This document shows, piece after piece, positions 42,747 through 50,320 of a stretch of 64,000 nt of DNA. Source of the stretch: Gammaproteobacteria bacterium. GTDB lineage: Bacteria; Pseudomonadota; Gammaproteobacteria; Steroidobacterales; Foliamicaceae. The first letter of the stretch is position 1. Each line of letters starts with the position of its first letter. The notes under the pieces were generated by a model. That model ran no database searches, was not told the DNA's origin, and saw nothing but the letters and a program-made list of their open reading frames with translations. The position numbers were made by a program, and so were the translations under genes. The stretch is taken from contig VYBN01000037.1 in the NCBI GenBank assembly GCA_009844425.1, positions 42,565-106,564 of the forward strand, written 5' to 3'.

Positions 42747-43064
42747 TTGATTTTGGCCGAAAAACGCTTTCAGATTTCCGTGATGACTTGTGCCGAGAGC
42801 GGGGTTCTCGTTGGCACAAGTACTGACATTCCAGGCCTTACGCTGGAAGCGGATTCTCGCAAGCAGCTTCTGGCGGCGGTTTCCGATGTTGTGCCTCAGC
42901 TGCTGGCGCACAACCTCAAGTTACCGGAAGACCAACTTGCAGAATGCGTTGTTGAAGTGACTTTCACCGATCCGTCCGTTGAACCCATGTCGGACTCCGC
43001 CATGGCGCCTTCGTGTCCGCGCATTCTGGTTGAGCATGTGGACCCGGCGGCTGCGCCTTCTTGA
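42747..43064 (+). CDS. hicB: HicB-like antitoxin (DUF1902 type)
   Basis: A 105-residue protein with the HicB fold core FQISVMTCAESGVLVGTSTD then IPGLTLEADSRKQLLAAVSD, matching DUF1902 proteins that accompany HicA toxins. The start is a TTG (42747, or 42753); no ATG is available before the conserved core. Its stop overlaps the hicA ATG (TGATG). The C-terminal tail ends in a variable Pro/Ala-rich segment without an obvious DNA-binding domain. Confidence 0.8.
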   Translation: MILAEKRFQISVMTCAESGVLVGTSTDIPGLTLEADSRKQLLAAVSDVVPQLLAHNLKLPEDQLAECVVEVTFTDPSVEPMSDSAMAPSCPRILVEHVDPAAAPS

Positions 43065-43261
43065 TGGCGACGTATGAAAGGGCAGTAAGAAAAAGACTAA
43101 GAAACGCAGGCTGGAGTAAACACCGGCAAGGCCGAACAAGCCATCAGATTTGGCGCAATCCCAACAGGCCGGAGTTGGACATTGTCGTGCCAAGCAAGAT
43201 CAAGAGCCGACACACGGCAAACAGCGTCCTGAAGCAGGCCGGTCTCGCGAAACTTCCGTAA
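43064..43261 (+). CDS. hicA: HicA-type mRNA interferase toxin
   Basis: A 65-residue basic protein with a double-stranded-RNA-binding-like fold. The catalytic His lies in GRTSHQIWRNP and the C-terminal IVVPSKIKSRHTANSVLKQA is typical. HicA cleaves mRNA. ATG 43064 overlaps the hicB stop by one base; a TTG one codon upstream is less likely. A third gene, a HigA-like antitoxin, begins immediately after its TAA. Confidence 0.88.
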   Translation: MATYERAVRKRLRNAGWSKHRQGRTSHQIWRNPNRPELDIVVPSKIKSRHTANSVLKQAGLAKLP

Positions 43262-43552
43262 ATGGCTGGCCGTGCTGTTCAGGTTGAGCCGAATTGGGTA
43301 TCTCCACCCGGGGATACCCTCCTGGACATTCTGGAAGAACGAGGCTGGCTGCAGATCGAGTTTGCCGAACGGTTGGGGTACACGGCCAAACACGTTAGCC
43401 TGCTCATAAGGGGCAAGGCATCAATAACGGGAGATACTGCCCTTCGCCTCGAAAGAGTGCTCGGAGGAACGGCGAGTTTCTGGCTTTCGAGAGAAGCGAA
43501 ATATCGTGACGCCCTCGCACGGCAAGACGAGCAAGCGACATTTCGTAGGTAA
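43262..43552 (+). CDS. HigA-like XRE antitoxin, probably truncated
   Basis: A 96-residue HTH protein: WVSPPGDTLLDILEERGW, FAERLGYTAKHVSLLIRGKA and TALRLERVLGGTASFWLSRE are the conserved beginning of HigA/ImmA-type antitoxins. Relatives with this beginning are often much longer, continuing into an IrrE-like peptidase domain; here the frame stops soon after the HTH and is followed by a cupin gene fragment, so a 3' truncation is likely. No HigB toxin is adjacent. It starts directly after the hicA stop (TAA ATG) and may be co-transcribed with hicBA. Confidence 0.75.
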   Translation: MAGRAVQVEPNWVSPPGDTLLDILEERGWLQIEFAERLGYTAKHVSLLIRGKASITGDTALRLERVLGGTASFWLSREAKYRDALARQDEQATFRR

Positions 43553-43566
43553 TCGGAGTAATGCCG

Positions 43567-43618
43567 GAGCCGACGCTCGCAAGGAAGTTGTTTTCCTGGA
43601 GAGCGGCGACCGGACAAC
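43567..43618 (+). pseudogene. Cupin gene remnant with internal deletion
   Basis: Bases 43567-43579 match the GEPTL-coding part of the cupin gene at 54226-54238, and 43581-43618 match its KEVVFLEIGDRTT-coding part (from about 54333). About 95 bases between them are missing. It is a third trace of the cupin found at 49625 and 54079, marking a recombination scar at the end of the HicBA-HigA segment. Confidence 0.7.
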
Positions 43619-43630
43619 TTAAGTTGCAGA

Positions 43631-44365
43631 TTAGAGGCCTTCGCTTAACTCAACCAATTCGTAATAGGTCTGCATGTATCCGTCGACCTGACCCTTGAGA
43701 AACACGTAGTCACCGTCGTTTGTGGTCCATACGTTGTAGATCGGGTGTTTTTCGGGCAGGCCCCCGACCGCCACGAATTGAAAGTGATGCGCCGTAAACG
43801 AGCCTGCACCCACCGTGATGTCCTCATCCCCCTGATAGATCACCGTAGGCCGGGCTGTCGCAATGGTCGGCCCTGTCGCACCGCGATGATCGGTGGACGA
43901 CAAAAAATGTTCAAACGTCTGCGGTTCACCGGGTTTGGATAAATCCACACCGGCGCAGACCCAGCCGTCATTCTGAATGGCATGGCCGCCGAAGACGGGG
44001 CAAATACCCGAGTACGGCACACGTTGAGATAACCGGCCTTCCGTGGTTGTGACCGTCTCGCACTCGGCAACCCCATTGGCAAAGCGAAACCAGCCCGAGC
44101 CGCGGAATTCATCCCCGATGGTGATGCGGACAAAGGCGTCAATTGGTGAAAAGCCGCTGTCGACGGTGAGATGGACAAAACGCAATACACTGGGCCGGTC
44201 GTCGATTTCACCGTGAGACATCAACGACCGGCGGCCATCGGAATGCCGCGTCAGGGTCCACACTTCCCGGCCCCGTTCCTCACCCATGCGGTCCGGCTTC
44301 CTGGAGGTGTATAGCAGGCGCCCCTTGCGGGACAAATGGTCGCGCTGGTGGTACTCCTTGATCAT
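43631..44365 (-). CDS. Conserved protein of unknown function, paralogue 1
   Basis: A 244-residue protein with no recognised family. It is a tandem paralogue of the next gene, sharing HGEIDDRPSVLRFVHLTVD, FVRITIGDEFRGSGWFRF, STDHRGATGPTI and the ending VGAGSFTAHHFQF, then GYMQTYYELVEL. The pattern of alternating strands and the VGAG-F-HHF segment recall DUF3108-like beta-barrel lipid-binding proteins, but no signal peptide is visible. The two copies, 27 bases apart, are diverged and both look intact. Confidence 0.7.
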   Translation of the reverse strand: MIKEYHQRDHLSRKGRLLYTSRKPDRMGEERGREVWTLTRHSDGRRSLMSHGEIDDRPSVLRFVHLTVDSGFSPIDAFVRITIGDEFRGSGWFRFANGVAECETVTTTEGRLSQRVPYSGICPVFGGHAIQNDGWVCAGVDLSKPGEPQTFEHFLSSTDHRGATGPTIATARPTVIYQGDEDITVGAGSFTAHHFQFVAVGGLPEKHPIYNVWTTNDGDYVFLKGQVDGYMQTYYELVELSEGL

Positions 44366-44392
44366 GAATGAAGTCCCCTGGCCGCCAGTCTT

Positions 44393-45151
44393 TTATCCAA
44401 GTGTCTTTTCATATTCCACCAGTTCGTAATGGGTCTGCATGTACCCGGCGACTCCACCCTTGAGGAAAGTGTATTCCCCATCTGTCGATGTATACACCTC
44501 ATAGGGCGGGTGTTCTTCGGGGAGGTCGGTGTTGGTCGGCACCTGGAAGTGATGGGCATCAAACGTGCCGGCGCCGACGGTGATTTTTTCGTCACCCACA
44601 TACACCAGGTCCAGACGCAGGGGGTAAAGCATCGGGCCGGTCGCACCTCTGTGGTCGGGCGAACAAAGCAGCAACTCGTCGATGCTTTGCCGGCCGGGAC
44701 CTTTGCTCAGGTCGTAGTGGGAGAAGTGCCAACTGTCGCAGGCGATGGCATGGTTCTGAAAAGACTTCAATGGGCCGTGTTTGTGGTCCAAACGCTGCGA
44801 CACCCGGCCTTCCAATGCGGTGTACGTCTCGCACTCCGTATAGTCGTCATGGAATTTGAACCACCCCGTGCCCATGAACTTGTCGCCGACGGTAAGCCGG
44901 ACGAAACAATCCTGGGGCATCCAGTTTTCGTCCACCGTGTAAGTGGCGTCGCGCATAACGGAGGGGCGGTCGTCGATTTCCGTATGAACGCCAATGGTGC
45001 GGCCGCCCCAACCGTATTTGGTGATGGTGTAGAACTCCCGGCCGCGTTCCTGATCCAAGCGTTCAGGTTTTTTCGACGTATAGGCGATCACACCCCGCAC
45101 GACTGTGTGATCGATTTGCGTAACCGGCAGGCCCGTGCTCGCATCGTTCAT
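44393..45151 (-). CDS. Conserved protein of unknown function, paralogue 2
   Basis: A 252-residue soluble protein, tandem paralogue of the gene at 43631-44365. Shared elements are HTEIDDRPSVMRDATYTVD, DCFVRLTVGDKFMGTGWFKF, CSPDHRGATGPMLYPLRLDL and VGAGTFDAHHFQVP, then GYMQTHYELVEYE. Function is unknown; a DUF3108-like beta-rich ligand-binding fold is a guess. The gene lies 24 bases downstream of the first Fic gene on the same strand, so the three could form one transcript. Confidence 0.7.
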   Translation of the reverse strand: MNDASTGLPVTQIDHTVVRGVIAYTSKKPERLDQERGREFYTITKYGWGGRTIGVHTEIDDRPSVMRDATYTVDENWMPQDCFVRLTVGDKFMGTGWFKFHDDYTECETYTALEGRVSQRLDHKHGPLKSFQNHAIACDSWHFSHYDLSKGPGRQSIDELLLCSPDHRGATGPMLYPLRLDLVYVGDEKITVGAGTFDAHHFQVPTNTDLPEEHPPYEVYTSTDGEYTFLKGGVAGYMQTHYELVEYEKTLG

Positions 45152-45175
45152 GTGGGTCCCTCCCGAAACCGGTTC

Positions 45176-46726
45176 CTATGATATTTCCTCCTGGACCACG
45201 CTTGCCATGAAATCGGCGTAATGCTCTATATTCTGATTCACGCTGGCTGCTTCCAGAGCCGCCAAATAGGCTTGGCGCTGCTCGACTCGGATAATCGTCC
45301 AGGGAAATCCACCGGATGCCAGCATTGCATTCATCAGGAATCGCGCGATGCGCCCGTTGCCGTCCGGGTAGGGATGGATGTAACCGAATAGCCAGTGTCC
45401 GACCGCTGCCCGCACGGCAGGCTCGGGCTCTTCCTCCAGCAGTTCACACAATGCCGTCATTGCCCCTGGAATGATTTCCCAGCGCGGTGGCACATGGCGC
45501 GAACCTCGCAGAAACACGGCCTGATTACGATAGCCGGCCAGGCTCGCCGGCTCAAATACGCCCGCAGCCACGAACGGCTGAAAGAGTTGCAGGTACCAAA
45601 GGGCATGATCGCTCTTGAACTGTACCCCGGCTTGAGCGCCCGTGAGAATGCGGCGCGTGGTCTCCTGTACTTCCTGAAATGCCTGCCAGTAGCCACGTGC
45701 CGCCAGGGCGTTTCGATCATTGCGGTCGGATGCCATGGCCACGGGATTCCAACTGCCCGAACGGACTCTTTCAATCAATTCCGGCGTTACCCGGTAGCCC
45801 TCGATAGACAGCGAGTGATAGGCATCCTGCACGTACACCTCCTGCATGTGCTTGAGATACCTGCGTTGGGAATCCTCGTCGGCCGGCAGTCCCGGCGGCT
45901 TGGGAAATCCGGCCAGAACAGGCTCGCGAGCAGCCTTCCACAAAGCTCGCAGGCGTTGGGCTATTGCGGGCGCCGTTGGAGCAGCCAGGAACGGCTTCCG
46001 GCCATCTTCGTCCCCGGAAACAAACGGGTTCGTTTCACGCAGCCGATACTCAGTCTCGCGCATCACGCGCGTGATTTCTTTCGCTGAGTCTTCTCGACCG
46101 ATGTGCCGAAACGCGCCGGCCAATCGGCCGGCAATTACCGAATTGGAGCCCGCCAGAAGCCGGCGCAACAGTCCGGACGTCTGCTCTATTCCGGCAAGCA
46201 CCGTCTGCGCCTCAATGGGCCAATCGCGAAAGAATGCCGGCGGCGCGCGCACCAGGGCCGCCTCGGGTGTGAACACGCGAACCCCGTTCCTCTCGCACAA
46301 GTCGTCTGCACGTGGCATCTCTGCCGTCTTCAGATCGAATAACGAAGTCCCGAACGGCAACTCAATCCGATTGTTCGTGCCCTGTACGGCATGCAATAGG
46401 ACCTGGTTGGGCACCGCCGTATTCTCAGCATGGAGCAGCAGAGACTGCACCGGCGCCAGGTGCCACTGGTCTCCGAATCGTTGGGCGCCATAGCGTGCGC
46501 AAAACTCCCAGAACGAGGCGTGCCAGGGCGTCGTATCGCTCGGAGATGCGCCCGGATCGCCAAGCATGTACCAACCCTTGATGATCGGCCGAAGAAAACC
46601 ATTGCGCTTCAGCCGTTCGCGGTGCTCGCGCTCGAAGTCTCCGGACCGGAAAACACGCCGCTCCGTTCCCTGCAGATCCTGCAGGATTGCCAGCGAGGCA
46701 GCCAGTTTTTCATTTGGCGAAGGCAT
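45176..46726 (-). CDS. Fic family adenylyltransferase fused to an AbiEi-like N-terminal domain
   Basis: Fic enzymes transfer AMP to protein hydroxyls. The 516-residue chain has a C-terminal Fic domain with the full HxFxDGNGRxxR-type motif (HPYPDGNGRIARF, about residue 451) and an upstream inhibitory helix SLSIEGYRVT, matching S/T-xxx-E-G, so a self-inhibited enzyme. The N-terminal 200 residues contain a winged-helix-like start (FEREHRERLKRNGFLRPIIK then GWYML) like AbiEi antitoxin/regulators. Four operator-like repeats lie upstream (46804-46956). It may regulate its own transcription through the N-terminal domain. Confidence 0.87.
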   Translation of the reverse strand: MPSPNEKLAASLAILQDLQGTERRVFRSGDFEREHRERLKRNGFLRPIIKGWYMLGDPGASPSDTTPWHASFWEFCARYGAQRFGDQWHLAPVQSLLLHAENTAVPNQVLLHAVQGTNNRIELPFGTSLFDLKTAEMPRADDLCERNGVRVFTPEAALVRAPPAFFRDWPIEAQTVLAGIEQTSGLLRRLLAGSNSVIAGRLAGAFRHIGREDSAKEITRVMRETEYRLRETNPFVSGDEDGRKPFLAAPTAPAIAQRLRALWKAAREPVLAGFPKPPGLPADEDSQRRYLKHMQEVYVQDAYHSLSIEGYRVTPELIERVRSGSWNPVAMASDRNDRNALAARGYWQAFQEVQETTRRILTGAQAGVQFKSDHALWYLQLFQPFVAAGVFEPASLAGYRNQAVFLRGSRHVPPRWEIIPGAMTALCELLEEEPEPAVRAAVGHWLFGYIHPYPDGNGRIARFLMNAMLASGGFPWTIIRVEQRQAYLAALEAASVNQNIEHYADFMASVVQEEIS

Positions 46727-46803
46727 GGAATGGCTCCATTGGCGGATTAACGGAACGCCAGGACGGCAAGATTTATGGGAAGGGGTGTTTCCGGGGCCTG
46801 GTT

Positions 46804-46956
46804 ACAAGTATATCCTGAGGCATGACAACAAGTATATTGCGTAAATTAGCACTCAATGCACTGCTGGAAAAAATGTTAGGTGCGTTTTAGGCAATCAGCC
46901 GAACTTTTCTCTTGGCGCGACTACAAGTATAACGTGTGAAATGATTGCAAGTAAAT
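46804..46956. promoter_or_regulatory. Four ACAAGTAtat sites upstream of the first Fic gene
   Basis: ACAAGTATAT occurs at 46804 and 46828, and ACAAGTATA and GCAAGTAAAT at 46923 and 46947. Within each pair the spacing is exactly 24 bp, and the pairs are 119 bp apart. They lie between the Fic genes, upstream of the first one, in an AT-rich stretch with no other gene. Regular pairing suggests a dimeric regulator, possibly the AbiEi-like domain of the adjacent product. Confidence 0.6.
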
Positions 46957-47018
46957 CAGGAATGCCGCGGCCATCTTATCTTGCCGAAAATCGGGCGTTA
47001 CCGCCTGAACCTGACAGT

Positions 47019-48179
47019 TCAATCTACCGGGTAGAGTCTTGGAAACCAGCGTTCCACGACATCGAGTGGGAAGCCCAGGCGCACCGGAGCGCGCGGGCCT
47101 TTGGAAACGAGCAAGCCTTTCTTCAGCAGTGTGGAGAGTATCTGGCGGCTGCGCCGTTCCTGGTAGCCGGTGATTTCCGGCGCCCGTCCGCGTGCGAACT
47201 CTCCCATCAGCAGTGCCTCGCGAAGCAGGGACATGGAGCGCGCCGGCAAGCGCCCGGCGGCTTCTTCGTCATCGGTGTAGAGTTTCATTCGCCGCAATAG
47301 TTCGCCGGGTTGCAGGAGCGAACCCATGAACTCGACCTGGTCTATACAGGTTCGCAGGAAAAACACGCAGAATTTTTCCAGCTGCGCCGCGGACCTTTCT
47401 CCGCGCCCATCGTAGTCACCCTGCCTGGGTGCGTCGGCGCCCGCGAGCCTGTGCTTGTACTCAGTCACGTTTCGGGCCAGCCCGCGCGATATGGACCAGA
47501 GGCTGCTGCCGACGCCGGAGCGCAAAAGCATGGCGTGCGACATCAGTCGCGCCACTCGTCCGTTTCCATCGTAGAAGGGATGGATCCACAGGAGTCGATG
47601 GTGCGCCGCACCTGTCGCGATGATGGTCCGCGTCCTGGACAGCCAGTTCCTTGTGTAGGCGGTTTGAAAGTGATTCAGAAAGCGCGGCAGGTCGGCGGCG
47701 GGCGGGGCGATGTGCCGGCCCACCGCCACTCCACCGTCCCGGATTTTTCCGGGCACAACGCGCACCTCCGCGCCTGTATCCGGGTTTTCGACCCGAAGCA
47801 ACTCGTCGGGCAAACGTTGGCAGAATTCCTCGTGAATCCATTGGATATACGCGGTCGATACCGGCAATTCCCGGGGACCGTCACCGTTGTCAATCAATCT
47901 TTGCACTTCGATATGCGCGCGGGCTTCCTTCTGCAGAGCGCGCCTTTCGGGGTCCGGCGAGTACTTGTCCTCCAGCGCTGCATTGATGTCTCGCGGGTGC
48001 GTATTGTGTCCCTCGATGAGGTTCGAGTAGTAGCAATTCATGGAGCGCACGATATCCCCGATGCTCTCTCGCACGGTATGTTGAATCTGCCCTGCAAGTT
48101 CGCTTGCCTTCGCCACGAGTTCCACGGCAAGGTCGGTCATGCCCGCCTTGTCGTCGCGGGGCAGCATTGGTTCCATCAT
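47019..48179 (-). CDS. Fic family protein with C-terminal winged helix
   Basis: A 386-residue Fic protein from ATG 48179; a TTG at 48230 keeps the frame open but those codons fall in operator-like repeats. It has the inhibitory motif SNLIEGHNTHP (about residue 52), the catalytic HPFYDGNGRVARLM (about 200) and a C-terminal helical region ending in a winged-helix-like segment (ITGYQERRSRQILSTLLKKG). Likely AMPylates a protein target. It is not closely similar to the other Fic gene outside the core. Confidence 0.88.
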   Translation of the reverse strand: MMEPMLPRDDKAGMTDLAVELVAKASELAGQIQHTVRESIGDIVRSMNCYYSNLIEGHNTHPRDINAALEDKYSPDPERRALQKEARAHIEVQRLIDNGDGPRELPVSTAYIQWIHEEFCQRLPDELLRVENPDTGAEVRVVPGKIRDGGVAVGRHIAPPAADLPRFLNHFQTAYTRNWLSRTRTIIATGAAHHRLLWIHPFYDGNGRVARLMSHAMLLRSGVGSSLWSISRGLARNVTEYKHRLAGADAPRQGDYDGRGERSAAQLEKFCVFFLRTCIDQVEFMGSLLQPGELLRRMKLYTDDEEAAGRLPARSMSLLREALLMGEFARGRAPEITGYQERRSRQILSTLLKKGLLVSKGPRAPVRLGFPLDVVERWFPRLYPVD

Positions 48180-48193
48180 TATCGGAAGCACAG

Positions 48194-48303
48194 TGCCGGT
48201 AATTATGCCGGTTGGTATGCCGGAACGCAATATATATAAATCAGTAACTTAGAATTTTCAGATGCAGATATAATGGCAATTGAATGCCGGTATTAATGCC
48301 GGT
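48194..48303. promoter_or_regulatory. 12-bp-spaced TGCCGG repeats upstream of the second Fic gene
   Basis: TGCCGG occurs at 48194, 48206 and 48218 and again at 48285 and 48297, each within its cluster exactly 12 bp apart; the fuller unit is ATGCCGGTATTA. The clusters flank an AT-rich segment upstream of the Fic start (48179), a plausible promoter. The layout suggests cooperative binding of a repressor, perhaps the C-terminal winged helix of the Fic product. Confidence 0.6.
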
Positions 48304-48316
48304 ATAGTTTTGCGTT

Positions 48317-48354
48317 CCTCCTTGTCGGGCTTAGATTAGTCAGCAGGCGCGCGA
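48317..48354 (-). pseudogene. Relic of the SDH-protease operon leader
   Basis: Matches 56544-56581 at 34 of 38 bases. In the intact locus this stretch holds the last codons of the 70-residue small gene (SRAC stop) and the AAGGAGG ribosome site of the SDH-like protease. Here SRAC-stop and AAGGAGG are still readable on the minus strand, but no protease follows. It is a scar of a lost or moved operon copy. Confidence 0.6.
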
Positions 48355-48379
48355 CTTCCACGTTAGGTGCAGGATCGTT

Positions 48380-48526
48380 CTACTTCTTCTTGGGCGGAGG
48401 AGGAGGGGGCGGCGCCGGCTTTATCGCGTTCGCAGGCTTGGGAGAAACACCATCCTGAGCTGTAATGGGCGTCGCGCGCAGGGGTGGAACTGCCTGTGGG
48501 CGTGGCGGTTTTGGCGGTCGCTTCAT
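48380..48526 (-). CDS. 48-residue proline-rich small protein
   Basis: ATG 48526 to TAG 48380 encodes a small basic protein starting MKRPPKPPRPQAVPP and ending with seven Pro followed by three Lys. AAGGA lies 8 bases before the ATG. About 40% of the chain is Pro. No family is recognised. It occupies the position equivalent to the 70-residue gene at 56567, immediately before the SDH-operon relic. Low-complexity composition makes the call uncertain, though start, RBS and stop are clean. Confidence 0.5.
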   Translation of the reverse strand: MKRPPKPPRPQAVPPLRATPITAQDGVSPKPANAIKPAPPPPPPPKKK

Positions 48527-48610
48527 TTGGTCAGTCCTTACTGTCAGAATCCGTTATCAAGAGCAGGAATTCCATTGGAATTTGGGGAAACTACGTCGAC
48601 ATTGACAACA

Positions 48611-48883
48611 TTAATCAATGGCCATCGGTTCGACGTATAGTCTGGCGGCGCCTGGCGATGCGGGTTTCTCGCCGATCCGCTTCAATGCAAAATGACCCAG
48701 GCCGAATTTTTCACAGCCAATGTCGTAGGCATCTCCGCGGTCGTTGTAGGTCGAGACTAACTTTCCGTCATGGAACATTGCGATCCTGCCAAAATGATCG
48801 CGTTCCAATTCCTTTTCCATGGACTGATACGCCTTGATGTTCTTTCGAATCTCAGCCATGGCTTCGTCGAAACTGGCCTTCAT
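48611..48883 (-). CDS. Small DUF5678-like protein, copy 1
   Basis: A 90-residue protein with an N-terminal charged helix (FDEAMAEIRKNIKAYQSMEK) and a C-terminal conserved block HFGRIAMFHDGKLVSTYNDR, DAYDIGCEKFGLGHF, IGEKP. The block recurs in the proteins at 50321 and 53367. It resembles DUF5678 small proteins, a tentative link. GGAGG precedes the ATG at good spacing. Unlike the other copies it is not followed or preceded by a retropepsin gene; a 206-residue gene lies 34 bases upstream on the same strand. Confidence 0.7.
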   Translation of the reverse strand: MKASFDEAMAEIRKNIKAYQSMEKELERDHFGRIAMFHDGKLVSTYNDRGDAYDIGCEKFGLGHFALKRIGEKPASPGAARLYVEPMAID

Positions 48884-48917
48884 TTCAAAGCCTCCATGCA
48901 GCGCAAACGCGGTAGGA

Positions 48918-49538
48918 TCAGGCGGGCAAAGGGAATTGGAAGAAAGGCTTGCTGTCTTCTTGGAAGAGGTGGAAAAGGCTTTGCAATCGCTCGTTGAGAA
49001 CAGGATCGTTGAAATTCACGTACGCTTCTGCACTCTCGGTATCGATTTCAACACGCAGAGCCGTATCGTCCATCACCAGGAAATGATAAGGGAACGCTTC
49101 CATTGGATCGTTCCGACTGGCAGCAACCGTCACCCTTCCCTTGATGGCGGCCCCAGCATCCACAAGTGCTTTGAGAAATGGATGATTTTGGGGCTCACCC
49201 TTAGTATCCAGCCCGTCCTTGTCCGCGACGACTATTGAGAGCTCGGTGTTTTCTCTGCCCAAAAAGTGGATTGCCGCTCTTGCGAGTGCGGGATCTGCGT
49301 ACGCCAGCACACTGTCCGTTTTGCCAGGCAACTCTTGCAGCAACCGACCGGAGCAAATGCTGATCTTGTGTCTCGCGCAATGGAGAAACTTGTAGAGCAG
49401 ATAAATGGTATGGGCAGGCTTGCCGTTGCTGATTATTCGAGACTCTTGCTTTCCGGCAATCTCATCAATCAGTCTGAAGTACTCTTGCTCTTCCTTCGTC
49501 GTATTTCCGGACAGAAAAATACTGCGTGCTGTCGTCAT
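48918..49538 (-). CDS. Protein of unknown function, PLD-like C-terminal pattern
   Basis: A 206-residue protein from ATG 49538, which has AAGGA at proper spacing; the earlier in-frame start at 49619 lacks a good site. Sequence includes KISICSGRLLQELPG, FPYHFLVMDDTALRVEID and AYVNFNDPVLNERLQSLF. The last part resembles the terminal segment of phospholipase-D-like proteins, but no HKD motif is present, so no catalytic role is claimed. Probably co-transcribed with the small protein at 48611. Confidence 0.6.
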   Translation of the reverse strand: MTTARSIFLSGNTTKEEQEYFRLIDEIAGKQESRIISNGKPAHTIYLLYKFLHCARHKISICSGRLLQELPGKTDSVLAYADPALARAAIHFLGRENTELSIVVADKDGLDTKGEPQNHPFLKALVDAGAAIKGRVTVAASRNDPMEAFPYHFLVMDDTALRVEIDTESAEAYVNFNDPVLNERLQSLFHLFQEDSKPFFQFPLPA

Positions 49539-49624
49539 GTTTTGATCCTTCAAAAAGCTGCACCGCGCCCCGGAGGGTGAGTCCAGCTTATAGAGCGGTT
49601 TTGGCAATTGCAAGGACATTTTCC

Positions 49625-49870
49625 ATGTCCAATTGGCATGTAATTCAGAAATCCGGAGCGCGACCGCTGGCGCCCGGCATGTGCGCCGGTTTCCCGGCGG
49701 GAGGCGAGGCGCATCACCTGGTCAACCGTACCGACAAGGAAGTTGTTTTCCTGGAGATCGGTGACCGGACAACGGCTGACGAGGTGAACTATCCAAATGA
49801 CGATCTCCAAGCCGTGATGGGCCAGGATGGACGCTGGCAATTCATGCGCAAAGACGGGACGCCGTACTAG
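49625..49870 (+). pseudogene. 5'-truncated cupin gene
   Basis: From about 49656 the sequence matches the cupin gene at 54251-54446 with roughly eight mismatches over 195 bases, and encodes RPLAPGMCAGFPAGGEAHHL then KEVVFLEIGDRTT. The upstream half of the cupin barrel is missing; an ATG at 49625 could give an 82-residue product. It keeps a KDGTPY C-terminus that the other copy lacks. Too short to form the double-stranded beta-helix on its own, hence called a fragment. Confidence 0.7.
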
Positions 49871-49885
49871 CGACCAAGCGGTTAG

Positions 49886-50317
49886 TCAAATGCTCAGTAT
49901 GTAGTTTCCACCGTGAACGGTCAGGTGACACGCATTTATGAAGTCCATTCCGAGCAGTATGTCGTGATTCTGAGGCTGGTACGGCAATTGAGACACATCA
50001 AGTTCCATGCCTCTTAGTACAGGCTCCATGCGTCGTTGCCCGCTTGGCAATACGATCTCGTCACCAATTGGAATGTCCATTCGGATCCGATACTTGTTGG
50101 TTTCAATGACCTTCCCGCTGACCGGTATGATTCGCCCGGTGCCTATGGACACTAAGCCAACGTCCTTGACTACCTTCTCAGTAATCAGGGTCGCCTGGGC
50201 ACCCGTGTCCAGAAGGGCATCAAACGGGATTGGAGTCGAGGAGGTTGGATGCGGCTGTGAGACGGCGGCAACCAAGATGATCTGGTGATCCTTGATGTTG
50301 CCGACAAAAGTTTCCAC
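49886..50317 (-). CDS. Retropepsin-like aspartic protease, copy 1
   Basis: A 143-residue single-domain clan AA protease. The active-site motif is DALLDTGAQATLIT (DTGA), followed by the second-half motif HDILLGMDFINACHLTV. Such proteins act as homodimers, each subunit giving one Asp. The start is GTG 50317, 3 bases after the TAG of the small DUF5678-like gene, so the two are co-translated. It is not part of a retroelement: no reverse transcriptase or integrase is near. Natural substrate unknown; the partner protein is a candidate. Confidence 0.8.
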   Translation of the reverse strand: METFVGNIKDHQIILVAAVSQPHPTSSTPIPFDALLDTGAQATLITEKVVKDVGLVSIGTGRIIPVSGKVIETNKYRIRMDIPIGDEIVLPSGQRRMEPVLRGMELDVSQLPYQPQNHDILLGMDFINACHLTVHGGNYILSI

Positions 50318-50320
50318 CGT

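Noticed and set aside
46804..46956. CRISPR array
   Set aside because: Only four 10-bp units with 24-bp pair spacing; no long repeats or spacers, no cas genes.
48194..48303. Plasmid replication origin with iterons
   Set aside because: Only five short units and no rep gene in the window; position upstream of a Fic gene fits operators better.
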